DNA of 64,000 bases from contig CP121688.1 of NCBI GenBank assembly GCA_038396625.1, positions 3,100,001-3,164,000 of the forward strand, given 5' to 3'. Shown piece after piece: positions 1 through 8,428 of this stretch. Origin of the DNA: G038396625 sp038396625. GTDB taxonomy: Bacteria; Bacillota; Clostridia; Peptostreptococcales; Thermotaleaceae. The notes beneath the pieces are model-generated. The model was not told the origin of the DNA, ran no database searches, and saw nothing but the letters and a program-made list of their open reading frames with translations. Position 1 is the stretch's first letter. Each line of letters begins with the position of its first letter. Position numbers and translations under genes: made by a program.

Positions 1-133
1 TAAGAATGACAAGTGCTTGAGAAACCGTATAGGTTGCAAAGAAGATATTGATTGCTACTGCACTTGCATTTTGTATTGCAAATAGTGCCACCAAAATGGC
101 GAAAAATAATGATACGATAAATCTCACAGCCAT
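1..133 (-). CDS. LapA-like (DUF1049) small membrane protein, N-terminal part
   Basis: The leftward reading starts at ATG 133-131, behind GAGGTG, and runs off the window edge after 44 codons. It begins MAVRFIVSLFFAILVALFAI, then QNASAVAINIFFATYTVSQ. This is one hydrophobic segment followed by the QNxxxVxIxFF pattern typical of lipopolysaccharide-assembly protein A domain (DUF1049) proteins, which are about 90-110 residues with two membrane helices. In Gram-positives their role is not known. The 3' part lies outside the window. The family call rests on this short pattern only. Confidence 0.6.
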   Translation of the reverse strand, partial: MAVRFIVSLFFAILVALFAIQNASAVAINIFFATYTVSQALVIL

Positions 134-201
134 TTTCTACACCTCTCTTCTACTTTATCCATCTATTGACCTACACACTCTTTGCAGTTGCTATGCATGT
201 A

Positions 202-1011
202 CTACTTATTTTGATGCAGATGTACATCCATCTGTGGAAATGGAATATTGATTCCTTCCTGATCGAATACCATTTTTACCTGCTCATGTAAATCATAGTA
301 GATTGCCCAATAATGTTCACTTTGACACCATACTTTTACGGCAAAGTTAATGGAACTTGCAGCATGCTCTGTGACACGCACTACTGGCTCTGGATCTTTG
401 AGTGTCAATGGATGATTCATTACGAGTCTTGTCAGGACTTCTTTTGCCTTAGTAATATCCTCTTCATACCCAATACCAAATATTAAATCAATACGACGTG
501 TTTTTTCGGCAGAAAAATTCACTACCCTTGCATTGGATAACTCTCCGTTAGGAATCACTACTCGTTTATTATCTGGCGTATTTAAGTAGGTATATAATAA
601 ATGTATTTCTTTTACCGTCCCCATATGCCCTTGTGCCTCAATAAAATCTCCTACATTAAATGGTCTAAAAGTTAAAATCAGAATGCCTCCCGCAAAATTT
701 GACAAGCTATCCTTTAATGCCAGTCCTATAGCAAGACCTGCTGCACTTAAAATAGCAATAAAAGTGGTCATAGGAATTCCTAATGTAGCCGCTGCCGTAA
801 TCAAGACCACAATTTTTAGGACAAAACTAGAAACAGATTTAATAAAGGTATGTAGTGAAGCATCTACCTTACTTTTCTTTAAAGCATTATCGAGTATTTT
901 GATTATTCCTTTCACTGCCCACAGCCCAACAATTAATAGGATTACTGCTCCCATAAGTTTAGGACCGTATGCCATGACAAAAATAGATACTTGCTGTTGT
1001 AAGTTCATCAT
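202..1011 (-). CDS. MscS-family small-conductance mechanosensitive channel
   Basis: A membrane channel that releases solutes when turgor rises. The 269-residue protein has three hydrophobic segments at about residues 18-40, 56-78 and 82-115. The third is the Gly/Ala-rich pore helix (AAGLAIGLALKDSLSNFAGG), followed by the MscS beta-domain signature FRPFNVGDFIE and the alpha/beta C-terminal domain. The length matches the short MscS type (about 270-290). I chose ATG 1011-1009 because it lies 6 bases after AAGGAG; an upstream in-frame start at 1038 lacks such a site. It is monocistronic as far as can be seen and follows parE-parC at a distance. Confidence 0.9.
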   Translation of the reverse strand: MMNLQQQVSIFVMAYGPKLMGAVILLIVGLWAVKGIIKILDNALKKSKVDASLHTFIKSVSSFVLKIVVLITAAATLGIPMTTFIAILSAAGLAIGLALKDSLSNFAGGILILTFRPFNVGDFIEAQGHMGTVKEIHLLYTYLNTPDNKRVVIPNGELSNARVVNFSAEKTRRIDLIFGIGYEEDITKAKEVLTRLVMNHPLTLKDPEPVVRVTEHAASSINFAVKVWCQSEHYWAIYYDLHEQVKMVFDQEGINIPFPQMDVHLHQNK

Positions 1012-1127
1012 GTTATTCTCCTTCCTTTGCCATATCACCGTATTATTACCCTAAATACAATATTATCAAACAAATTTCTTTCTTCTATCATACGTTAATA
1101 ATCTTGATTTTACAAATCATATTTTTC

Positions 1128-3308
1128 CTATCCAAAACTTATTTGTTCATCCTGCTGTTCTTCATCCTCTTTCTTTAAATAAGTTCCAATGGCAGGAATC
1201 TTTGCTCGATAATAGTCAAGATCACTATACTGTACTTCTTCTATGGTTTTGACTTTCACTAAGGTACTCCCTTTTTTAGACTTTAGTACCTGTACGCCTT
1301 GAGAGTTTCTCGTTGTTTTTGCATTAATTTGCGCTGTATGGAAGAGAAGTACCTTTTGAATACTGCTGATTGCAATGAGTTCCATATCTTCTTCTATATA
1401 CATGATATGCATTAATTCCTCGTAGTCAGCATAAGCATTGGCTAATTGTGTTCTATTGGTCTTTGTCTCATAGCTGGATAAATCAATTTTGGCACATTTT
1501 CCGTTCTCAAAGAAAAATAGCATATAGCCAGCATAGTCATTCGTCCCAACCATATAGATAATCTTTTCATGCTCTTCAAGTTCTAACAAGTTTTGAAGAT
1601 AATCTCCTAAACTGCTTGTTTTACTATCCTCTAATTCATAAATTTTCTTTTTATACACCGTGTGTTGATTGGTAAACAGCAATAGTTCAGACTTATTCGT
1701 TGCCTCCACTTCCTGTATGATATCATCCCCATCCTTCAACTTATGGGCATTGTTACCTCTTAAGCTTATCAAAGGAATTTTCTTTAAATAACCTTCTTTT
1801 GTAAGAAACAACTTTACATTATAATCTTCAATAAGGTCTTCTTGTGTGATTTCTTCTATGTGTTGTTCTTCAATGATCTGGGTTTTTCTATCTTGTCCAT
1901 ATTTCTTAGACACTTCTTGCAGCTGCTTGATAATCATCCTTTTTATTTTTTTCTCACTATTTAATGTTGCTTCCAAATTTTTTAATGCTTTTTCAAGGTC
2001 TTGAATATCCTTTGTCTTATTTAAAATATATTCTTGATTAAAGTTTCTTAACTTAATTTCCGCAATAAATTCAGCTTGTGCCTCATCTACTGCAAATCCT
2101 TTCATCAGATTGGGAATAACCTCTTTATCTTTCTTGGTATCTCTAACGATTTGTACTGCTTTATCTAAGTCTAAAAGTATTTTTTCTAACCCTCTCAGCA
2201 GATGTAGCTTTTCTGCCTTCCGATCTCGGTCATAGCTTAAGCCTCTCTTCAAACAGGTCACTCTAAAATCAATCCACTCTAGCAGTATACCTTTCACCCC
2301 TAGTACTCTGGGACTTCCATGAACTAAAATATTGAAATTACAACTAAAGCTATCCTGTAGTTTGGTATATTTAAACAGCTTTAACATCAGCTGTTCTACA
2401 TCCACAGATCGCTTAATATCTATGGTAATCTTCAAACCCTTTTTATCCGTCTCGTCTCTTATGTCTGTAATCTCCTTGATGGTACCCTTCTTGACTAAAT
2501 CCGTAATTTGATCAATAATGGTTTCTGCATTGGTCGTATAGGGGATCTCATATATATCAATGCAATGATTGGCTTGATCATATTTATATTTTCCTCTAAG
2601 ATAAAAAGTCCCTCTACCCTCTTCATAGATTTTTCTCATATCATTTTTGTTATAAATTAATTGTCCTCCTGAAGAAAAATCAGGTGCTTTTAAGCATTCT
2701 AGCATATCTATGTTTTCATCTTCAAGAAGCTGAATGGTCGTATCACATATTTCTCTTAGATTGAAGCTGCAAATATTACTTGCCATCCCTACAGCGATCC
2801 CTAGATTAGGATTCACTAATATGTTCGGAAATGTCGTTGGGAGAAGGGTAGGCTCATTCATTGTATTATCATAGTTTGGTATAAAATCTACGGTATCTTT
2901 GCCAATTTCATGGAAAAATTCTTCACAAATTGCATCTAACTTTGCTTCCGTATACCTAGGTGCCGCATAGGCCATATCTCTTGAGTAATTCTTACCAAAA
3001 TTTCCTTTACTGTCTATATAAGGATGTAGCAAGGCCTCATTTCCTCTTGTGAGCCTTACCATGGTTTCATAAATCGCCATGTCTCCATGGGGATTCAATC
3101 TCATGGTTTGTCCCACAATGTTTGCTGATTTTGTTTTCTGTCCCTTTAATAAACCCATTTTGTACATAGTGTAGAGTAATTTTCTATGGGAAGGCTTTAA
3201 TCCATCAATCTCAGGTAATGCCCTTGATACAATCACCGACATCGAATAAGGCATATAGTTGGTTTCTATGGTGTCTATTACATTCATTTTTGTAATGTTA
3301 TGGGTCAT
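1128..3308 (-). CDS. parC: Type IIA topoisomerase subunit A, ParC-like
   Basis: DNA cleavage and rejoining subunit of a type IIA topoisomerase, partner of the ParE-like protein encoded 14 bases upstream. The catalytic tyrosine is Y119 in AAPRYTE, preceded by R118. At 726 residues the protein is shorter than GyrA (about 820-850). I see no GyrA-box (QRRGGxG) in the C-terminal region, which favours topoisomerase IV over gyrase. At the quinolone-contact positions it reads HGDMAIYE (74-81): Met where E. coli GyrA has Ser83, and Glu where it has Asp87. The start is set by AAAGGAG 6 bases before ATG. It could be a divergent second gyrase; GyrA is not in this window to compare. Confidence 0.85.
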   Translation of the reverse strand: MTHNITKMNVIDTIETNYMPYSMSVIVSRALPEIDGLKPSHRKLLYTMYKMGLLKGQKTKSANIVGQTMRLNPHGDMAIYETMVRLTRGNEALLHPYIDSKGNFGKNYSRDMAYAAPRYTEAKLDAICEEFFHEIGKDTVDFIPNYDNTMNEPTLLPTTFPNILVNPNLGIAVGMASNICSFNLREICDTTIQLLEDENIDMLECLKAPDFSSGGQLIYNKNDMRKIYEEGRGTFYLRGKYKYDQANHCIDIYEIPYTTNAETIIDQITDLVKKGTIKEITDIRDETDKKGLKITIDIKRSVDVEQLMLKLFKYTKLQDSFSCNFNILVHGSPRVLGVKGILLEWIDFRVTCLKRGLSYDRDRKAEKLHLLRGLEKILLDLDKAVQIVRDTKKDKEVIPNLMKGFAVDEAQAEFIAEIKLRNFNQEYILNKTKDIQDLEKALKNLEATLNSEKKIKRMIIKQLQEVSKKYGQDRKTQIIEEQHIEEITQEDLIEDYNVKLFLTKEGYLKKIPLISLRGNNAHKLKDGDDIIQEVEATNKSELLLFTNQHTVYKKKIYELEDSKTSSLGDYLQNLLELEEHEKIIYMVGTNDYAGYMLFFFENGKCAKIDLSSYETKTNRTQLANAYADYEELMHIMYIEEDMELIAISSIQKVLLFHTAQINAKTTRNSQGVQVLKSKKGSTLVKVKTIEEVQYSDLDYYRAKIPAIGTYLKKEDEEQQDEQISFG

Positions 3309-3322
3309 GTTGTTCTCCTTTC

Positions 3323-5311
3323 TTAACCTACATCAGAAATATCCAAATACTTATGTCCATGTTCCTCTATAAATTGCTTTCTTCCTGAAAGGTTATCTCC
3401 TAAGAATAATTCAAATGCCTGTTGTGTTGCTTTGGCATCCCCCGGGGTAACTTGCACCAATCTTCTTGTCTCTGGGCACATGGTCGTTTCCCACATCATA
3501 TCTGCCTCGTTCTCTCCTAATCCCTTCGATCTTTGAATTCTATACTTTCCTTTGACTTTCTTGAGAATTTGTTTTTTCTCTCCTTCGGTGTAAGCAAAAT
3601 AGCTTTTTCCCTTGTCATCCGTAATTTCATATAAAGGAGATTCTGCAATATACACATAACCCTGTTCAATCAAAGTAGGTGTCAATACATATAACATAGT
3701 AATAATCAAGCAGCGGATTTGATATCCATCTACATCAGCATCGGTACAAATAATGAGTTTATTCCAATGCATGTTCCCTATATCAAAGTCCGTTAACTCT
3801 TTCAAATGTTTTGATTTAACTTCCACGCCACAGCCTATCACCCTTAATAGATCCATGATGATGTCGTTTTTAAATATCTTTTCATAATCTGATTTAAGGC
3901 AGTTGAGAATTTTACCACGAACAGGTATAATGGCTTGAAATTCACTGTCTCTACCCATTTTTGTACTTCCTAGGGCAGAATCACCTTCCACAATAAACAA
4001 TTCTCTCTTGGTCTTGTCCTTACTTCTGCAATCCACAAACTTCTTTACTCGATTGCTGATATTGTCTATTTTTTTGCTCAGCTTTTTTCTTACATCAATA
4101 CGTGTTTTCTCTGCTTTTTCTCTGCTTCTCTTGTTCACTAAAATTTGATCCAATATTTTTTCAGTTTCCAGCTTATTCTCGATAAAATAGATTTCAAGCT
4201 TTTCCTTTAGAAATTCCGTCATGGCATCTTTAATAAAAACATTGGTAATTGCCTTTTTAGTCTGATTTTCATAAGAAGTGATGGTGCTGTATGTGTTTGC
4301 TACCAAGATTAAGCTGTCTTCAATATCTTGAAAATTTATCTTCTTTTCTCCCTTATTGTATTTGCCTTCTTTATTTAATTTTTTGTCTAGGGCATAAGTA
4401 AATGCATTTTTTACAGATTTATCGGGCGATCCTCCGTGCTCTAGATAAGAAGAGTTATGGTAGTATTCTAATAAATTTACTTCATTATTGAAACAAAAGG
4501 CAATTTCTATTTTGACCTTGTACTCTGGCTTATCTTCTCGATCCTTTCCCTTTGTTTCTAATTCAAAATATTGTAGTTCTGTAAATCCTGTCTCTTCACT
4601 TAATTCTTTCACATAATCCTGAATACCATTTTCATAAAGATATGTAAAGGTTTCTCCACTTTCTTCGTCATAAAGCCTAAAGGTAATTCCCTTATTTACA
4701 ATAGCCTGCCGTTTTAAAGTATTTTGAAAAAATGATAAGGGAATATCAATATCATTGAAAACCTCTAAGTCTGGTTTCCACTTAATCCTTGTTCCTGTGT
4801 GGGCATAGTCATATTTTGACTTGATATATCCTTCCTTGCTATCGGTTACATTATCGCCCTTCTGAAAGTACAGTTCATATCTGTACCTATCTCTAAAAAC
4901 AGTAACTTCCATATATTCAGAGGCAAATTGGGTTGCTGCAGTCCCCAACCCATTTAAGCCTATACTGAATTGATAATTGTTACCCGAATTATTATCGTAT
5001 TTCCCGCCCCCATAGAGGATACAAAATACAATCTCCCAGTTATATTTCTGTTCTTTTGGATTCCATTCAATAGGAATCCCTCTTCCTCTATCTTTCACCT
5101 CTATGGATTGATCCTTATATCTTGTTACTTCGATAATATCGCCAAATTTTTCTGCTGCTTCATCTCTACTGTTTCCTATAATTTCCATGACTGTGTGCTG
5201 ACATCCTTCAATCCCATCGCTACCAAATATTACTCCTGGCCGAAGTCGAACCTTATCTTTTTCCTCTAGGGTTGAAAGGCTATCATTACCATAATTATGT
5301 TTTTTTGTCAT
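3323..5311 (-). CDS. parE: Type IIA topoisomerase subunit B, ParE-like
   Basis: ATPase subunit that drives strand passage by the ParC-like partner. The N-terminal GHKL ATPase domain shows E43/N47/D50 in EIIGNSRDE, DRGRGIP (74-80) and GLNGLG (118-123). The TOPRIM domain shows EGDSA (442-446) and DADVDG (524-529). At 662 residues the length fits ParE/Gram-positive GyrB. GNSRDE is a little different from the usual DNAIDE, and the transducer region around 240-330 is divergent, so this is not a housekeeping GyrB of standard sequence. The start follows AGGAGGGTCACG. Gene order parE-parC with a 14-base gap indicates one operon. Confidence 0.85.
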   Translation of the reverse strand: MTKKHNYGNDSLSTLEEKDKVRLRPGVIFGSDGIEGCQHTVMEIIGNSRDEAAEKFGDIIEVTRYKDQSIEVKDRGRGIPIEWNPKEQKYNWEIVFCILYGGGKYDNNSGNNYQFSIGLNGLGTAATQFASEYMEVTVFRDRYRYELYFQKGDNVTDSKEGYIKSKYDYAHTGTRIKWKPDLEVFNDIDIPLSFFQNTLKRQAIVNKGITFRLYDEESGETFTYLYENGIQDYVKELSEETGFTELQYFELETKGKDREDKPEYKVKIEIAFCFNNEVNLLEYYHNSSYLEHGGSPDKSVKNAFTYALDKKLNKEGKYNKGEKKINFQDIEDSLILVANTYSTITSYENQTKKAITNVFIKDAMTEFLKEKLEIYFIENKLETEKILDQILVNKRSREKAEKTRIDVRKKLSKKIDNISNRVKKFVDCRSKDKTKRELFIVEGDSALGSTKMGRDSEFQAIIPVRGKILNCLKSDYEKIFKNDIIMDLLRVIGCGVEVKSKHLKELTDFDIGNMHWNKLIICTDADVDGYQIRCLIITMLYVLTPTLIEQGYVYIAESPLYEITDDKGKSYFAYTEGEKKQILKKVKGKYRIQRSKGLGENEADMMWETTMCPETRRLVQVTPGDAKATQQAFELFLGDNLSGRKQFIEEHGHKYLDISDVG

Positions 5312-5451
5312 CGTGACCCTCCTGCCATGTTACCTATCTTATTTTGCCTTTTTCATTCATTGCTGAATAACCGTATTATATCATGATTTTTCAGAGAATC
5401 AAACATTTGTTCTGTTATATTTTCTCTACACGCTCTACATATAAAAACACA

Positions 5452-5495
5452 CAAAAAAGTTAGGAAGATAATCTTTTATCAAACCTTCCTAACTT
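5452..5495 (-). terminator. Intrinsic terminator of the hemolysin III-family gene
   Basis: Perfect 11-bp inverted repeat (AAGTTAGGAAG at 5457-5467 with its complement at 5485-5495). On the minus strand it is followed by a T-run. It sits about 50 bases after the stop of the leftward gene starting at 6224. Confidence 0.8.
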
Positions 5496-5543
5496 CTATT
5501 TTCCTTTTTTATGCAATATATTTTACTTCTAAAACAAACCCTA

Positions 5544-6224
5544 CTACACGAGATATTTAAAAATACCTACAAAATGTACAATACTCCCCGTTAAAACAAA
5601 GAGATGCCAAATCGCATGATTATATGGAATTCTTTTGATAGCATAAAATATCGTTCCTACTGTATATACGATGCCACCTGCTAAAAGCCACATGAGAAAG
5701 CCCCTGGGAACCATCTGAAGCATTGGCTTTATAGCAATGACCACGATCCATCCCATCAATATATATATCATCAAAGAAATGGCTTTATACTGTTCAAATT
5801 TATTGTAAGTGAAGATTTTAAATAATATCCCAGCCACAGCCACAATCCAGACAGCAGTTAAAATCCCAATCCGCCAGTACCCTTTCATCGCAAGTAATGC
5901 CACAGGGGTATATGTTCCAGCTATAAACAAAAATATAGAGGAATGATCAAATATTCTCAGGATCTTCTTTACCTTTTCTTTTTGAAAGCTGTGATAAAGT
6001 GTTGATGCAGCATATAGGCAAATCGAACAAAATCCATATATGCTAAAACCCGTAATTGAAATAGGATTTTTTTCCCAAATGGCATACACCAAAAGGATCG
6101 TCAAGGTTACAACACTAAACAGGATTCCAATACCATGAGAAATACTATTGGCAACTTCCTCTTTTAAGGAGTATCTCCTACCTATGGATTGGTTGATTTG
6201 AAAACTTTTATTTTCCAATTGCAT
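5544..6224 (-). CDS. Hemolysin III / PAQR-family membrane protein (TrhA-like)
   Basis: A 226-residue membrane protein with about seven hydrophobic segments. It carries the family metal-site motifs: SISHGIG near residue 30, STLYHSF near 75, DHSSIFLFIAGTYTP near 92-106 and HAIWHLFVLTGSIVHF at the C-terminus. These His/Asp residues match the zinc-dependent PAQR hydrolase-like fold. Bacterial members (TrhA) are linked to membrane-fluidity or lipid homeostasis rather than haemolysis. The start has a good AAGGAGG 6 bases upstream. It is monocistronic, with its own terminator. Confidence 0.88.
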   Translation of the reverse strand: MQLENKSFQINQSIGRRYSLKEEVANSISHGIGILFSVVTLTILLVYAIWEKNPISITGFSIYGFCSICLYAASTLYHSFQKEKVKKILRIFDHSSIFLFIAGTYTPVALLAMKGYWRIGILTAVWIVAVAGILFKIFTYNKFEQYKAISLMIYILMGWIVVIAIKPMLQMVPRGFLMWLLAGGIVYTVGTIFYAIKRIPYNHAIWHLFVLTGSIVHFVGIFKYLV

Positions 6225-6365
6225 CTCTGCCTCCTTGTATTACAAATCCATAAAGGATTCATAAAAATATTGCTTCTCTCTTTATTATATCAAAGATTTC
6301 CAAATATAAAACTTTCTTTACAAAAATGATACAAGAAACATGGATGCAAATCTTGACATTTTTCT

Positions 6366-7682
6366 CTATGCTCTAACTTTTTTTATGATTTCCTCAAGCA
6401 ATAGCTTATATTGCTCTCCCGTTTTCATATCCTTCAGTGTCAATACATCACCTTCTACTTCCTCATCACCAATCAAAATAACATAAGGAATCCCTAATTT
6501 GTCCGCATAGGATAATTTTTTAGAGATTTTTGCATTATCTAAATATACTTGTGTAATAATTTTATTTTCTCTTAAGGCATTGGCAATAGTTATGGCATAT
6601 TCAATTTCATCTTTCATTGGGACAACTAATACTTTTGACAGTGTAGATGCCGTATAATCTTTTAGTATTCCTGCTTCTTTTAATTGATAAAACAATCTTG
6701 TTAATCCAATGGATATTCCAACACCGGGAAATTTTTCATTGGTATAGTATTCTGCCAAATTATCATAGCGCCCTCCTGAACAGACAGAACCTATACTTTG
6801 ATACTCATCCAGCAGAGTTTCATAAACAGTTCCTGTATAATAATCCAGCCCCCTGGCTATTTTTAAGTCAATGACATAATTCTTTTCTGGCACCCCAAAA
6901 TATTTAATAAAGTAAATCACTTTGGATAATTCATCTACTCCCTTTTTAAAATTTTCATTCTCAATATCTAACTGATTTAAGGCTTTTAATATTTCATCGT
7001 TGCTTCCTTGAATATTCATAAACGCCATCACTTTATCAACCACAAATGGGTCTGCACATATTTTATCTAATTCTGCTTTTACTGCATCGATCCCTATTTT
7101 ATCTATTTTGTCAATCATGCGCAGAACATCTTTCTTATTAGAAATCTCCAATGCTTCAAAAAAACCATTTAGTATTTTTCGATTGTTGATATGAATTGTA
7201 AAAGCATCAAATCCAAGCTCTTTAAATGTTAAGTAAATAACGCTTGGAATTTCTGCATCGTTTATAATACTTAATTTCCCATTGCCAACAATATCGATAT
7301 CGCACTGATAGAATTCACGAAAACGCCCTTTTTGATTTCTTTCTCCTCTAAATACTTTTCCAATTTGATATCTGCGAAATGGAAAGGTTAAAGACGACAT
7401 ATATTGAGAAACATATCTTGCAAAGGGAACTGTTAAATCAAATCGCAATGACAAATCTTTCTCTCCTTTAGTAAATCGATAAATCTGCTTGTCTGTTTCT
7501 CCTCCACCCTTTGCTAACAGTATTTCTGTTTTCTCTATAATCGGTGTGTCCATAGGAATAAAACCATACTTTTCATAACTGTTTTGAATTGTTTCAAGCA
7601 TATTGTTAAATGCGATTTGATCTGATGGCAATAACTCCATAAAACCTGGTAAAATGGATGGTTTAATAATTTTTTTCTGCAT
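6366..7682 (-). CDS. hisS: Histidyl-tRNA synthetase
   Basis: Charges tRNA-His. This 438-residue class II synthetase has motif 2 (FRRYQIGKVFRGE), the HisA signature LKIARGLDYYTGTVYE, the SVCSGGRYDNLAEYY segment, motif 3 (GVGISIGLTRLF) and a C-terminal anticodon-binding domain (about 345-438). The length and the retained anticodon domain argue against HisZ, which lacks it. The start lies 6 bases after GAGGAGG. Upstream is a complete attenuator: promoter, a leader peptide with five histidine codons, competing hairpins and a terminator. Expression should therefore rise when charged tRNA-His is scarce. It may be a second, regulated copy; that cannot be judged from this window. Confidence 0.93.
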   Translation of the reverse strand: MQKKIIKPSILPGFMELLPSDQIAFNNMLETIQNSYEKYGFIPMDTPIIEKTEILLAKGGGETDKQIYRFTKGEKDLSLRFDLTVPFARYVSQYMSSLTFPFRRYQIGKVFRGERNQKGRFREFYQCDIDIVGNGKLSIINDAEIPSVIYLTFKELGFDAFTIHINNRKILNGFFEALEISNKKDVLRMIDKIDKIGIDAVKAELDKICADPFVVDKVMAFMNIQGSNDEILKALNQLDIENENFKKGVDELSKVIYFIKYFGVPEKNYVIDLKIARGLDYYTGTVYETLLDEYQSIGSVCSGGRYDNLAEYYTNEKFPGVGISIGLTRLFYQLKEAGILKDYTASTLSKVLVVPMKDEIEYAITIANALRENKIITQVYLDNAKISKKLSYADKLGIPYVILIGDEEVEGDVLTLKDMKTGEQYKLLLEEIIKKVRA

Positions 7683-7721
7683 AAAAATTCCTCCTCACTT
7701 TATTGTTTTTCAAGTAAACAA

Positions 7722-7757
7722 ATAAAAAACCCATGCAGGTATTGTACCTACATGGGT
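7722..7757 (-). terminator. Attenuator terminator in the hisS leader
   Basis: A 13-bp stem (arms 7729-7741 and 7745-7757, one G-U pair) with a 3-base loop, followed on the minus strand by T6. It lies about 40 bases before the hisS ATG and well after the leader peptide, so read-through must be conditional. Confidence 0.88.
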
Positions 7758-7785
7758 GGTCATGATTTGTGCTATTCTTTCATCA

Positions 7786-7831
7786 CCACAGATACAATTG
7801 CCTACAAACACGAATAGACTTGTATCTATGG
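7786..7831 (-). promoter_or_regulatory. Pause/antiterminator-type hairpin in the hisS leader
   Basis: Two 12-base arms (7786-7797 and 7820-7831) pair with one G-U. The downstream arm and its 3' neighbour (TGGTGATGA on the RNA) are also complementary to the His-codon stretch of the leader peptide (TCATCACCA). The two pairings exclude each other, as expected for a translation-sensed attenuator. Pairing was judged by eye; energies were not computed. Confidence 0.6.
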
Positions 7832-7855
7832 TTTATCTTCCCATAAAACAAGCCT

Positions 7856-7912
7856 TTAATGGTGATGATGATGCTTCAGGAACCTATTTTTTAGAGTTTT
7901 GGAAGATTTCAT
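7856..7912 (-). CDS. Histidine leader peptide (18 aa, five consecutive His codons)
   Basis: Reading leftward from ATG 7912-7910 gives MKSSKTLKNRFLKHHHHH and then TAA. The five consecutive codons CAT-CAT-CAT-CAC-CAT are the sensor of a classical attenuator: ribosome stalling on them when His-tRNA is low would let the alternative RNA pairing form and prevent the terminator at 7722-7757. A purine-rich GAGGGG lies 8-13 bases upstream, and a sigma-A promoter lies about 25 bases before that. Leader-peptide control of histidine genes is textbook in enterobacteria, whereas Firmicutes usually use T-boxes. No T-box motif (AGGGTGGNACCGCG) is visible here. Confidence 0.9.
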   Translation of the reverse strand: MKSSKTLKNRFLKHHHHH

Positions 7913-7943
7913 ATTCCCAACCCCTCATTCGTAATTTTGCTTT

Positions 7944-7972
7944 ATTTTAACATATCCTATTTAGACATGCAA
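7944..7972 (-). promoter_or_regulatory. Sigma-A promoter of the hisS leader
   Basis: On the minus strand TTGCAT (7967-7972) and TAAAAT (7944-7949) are separated by 17 bases. The predicted start lies about 25 bases before the leader-peptide ATG. Confidence 0.7.
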
Positions 7973-8085
7973 GGTTATTATTTAATTATTTGGAATAATC
8001 AACAATATTATGTAAACTGTTTTTTATGCAACAATTCATCTCACGATATACGTCACTAAAATTTTTCTAATTTTATTTTACCTAA

Positions 8086-8349
8086 TTAATCCTCAGGCTT
8101 CTGCGAAAGAAAAAATGATTTCAATTCATCTTTACAAGTTTGCGATAAATCATGCCATCGTATCCCTTGTATCGCACCTTCTAAAGCACACAACTTATTA
8201 AGACAGGCACTGCTATCAATTTCTCTGATTTTCTGAAATGCCCCCTGACTTCCTAAGGCCAACAGCTGTTCACAATTTTCAATCCCCACTTCTTTTAGTT
8301 GTTTTTCTAAACTTTTTCCTATATTGGGCATATGACTTAATTTTTCCAT
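8086..8349 (-). CDS. TfoX/Sxy C-terminal domain protein
   Basis: An 87-residue protein consisting only of the TfoX C-terminal helix-hairpin-helix-like domain: LSHMPNIGKSLEKQLKEVGI at the start, then CLNKLCALEGAIQGIRWHDL and a short C-terminal helix. In gamma-proteobacteria full-length TfoX/Sxy controls competence. Stand-alone C-terminal domains in Firmicutes have no assigned role, and DNA binding is a guess from the fold. The start follows GGGGGACTGGGAAG. It lies 79 bases after the TrmB-type gene and may be co-transcribed with it. Confidence 0.8.
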   Translation of the reverse strand: MEKLSHMPNIGKSLEKQLKEVGIENCEQLLALGSQGAFQKIREIDSSACLNKLCALEGAIQGIRWHDLSQTCKDELKSFFLSQKPED

Positions 8350-8428
8350 CTTCCCAGTCCCCCTATGTTGGAATCATCTATTGTTATTATATCAAAGACT
8401 GGGATGCAAAGCTTCCTTTTTTTGAACT

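Noticed and set aside
7683..7940. T-box leader for hisS
   Set aside because: There is no AGGGTGGNACCGCG-type motif and the leader is only about 250 bases. The His-codon ORF and simple terminator fit leader-peptide attenuation instead.
7756..7950. Plus-strand frame of 64 codons upstream of hisS
   Set aside because: It is the antisense reading of the attenuator. The leftward leader peptide, hairpins and terminator explain the sequence, and no ribosome-binding site precedes the plus frame.
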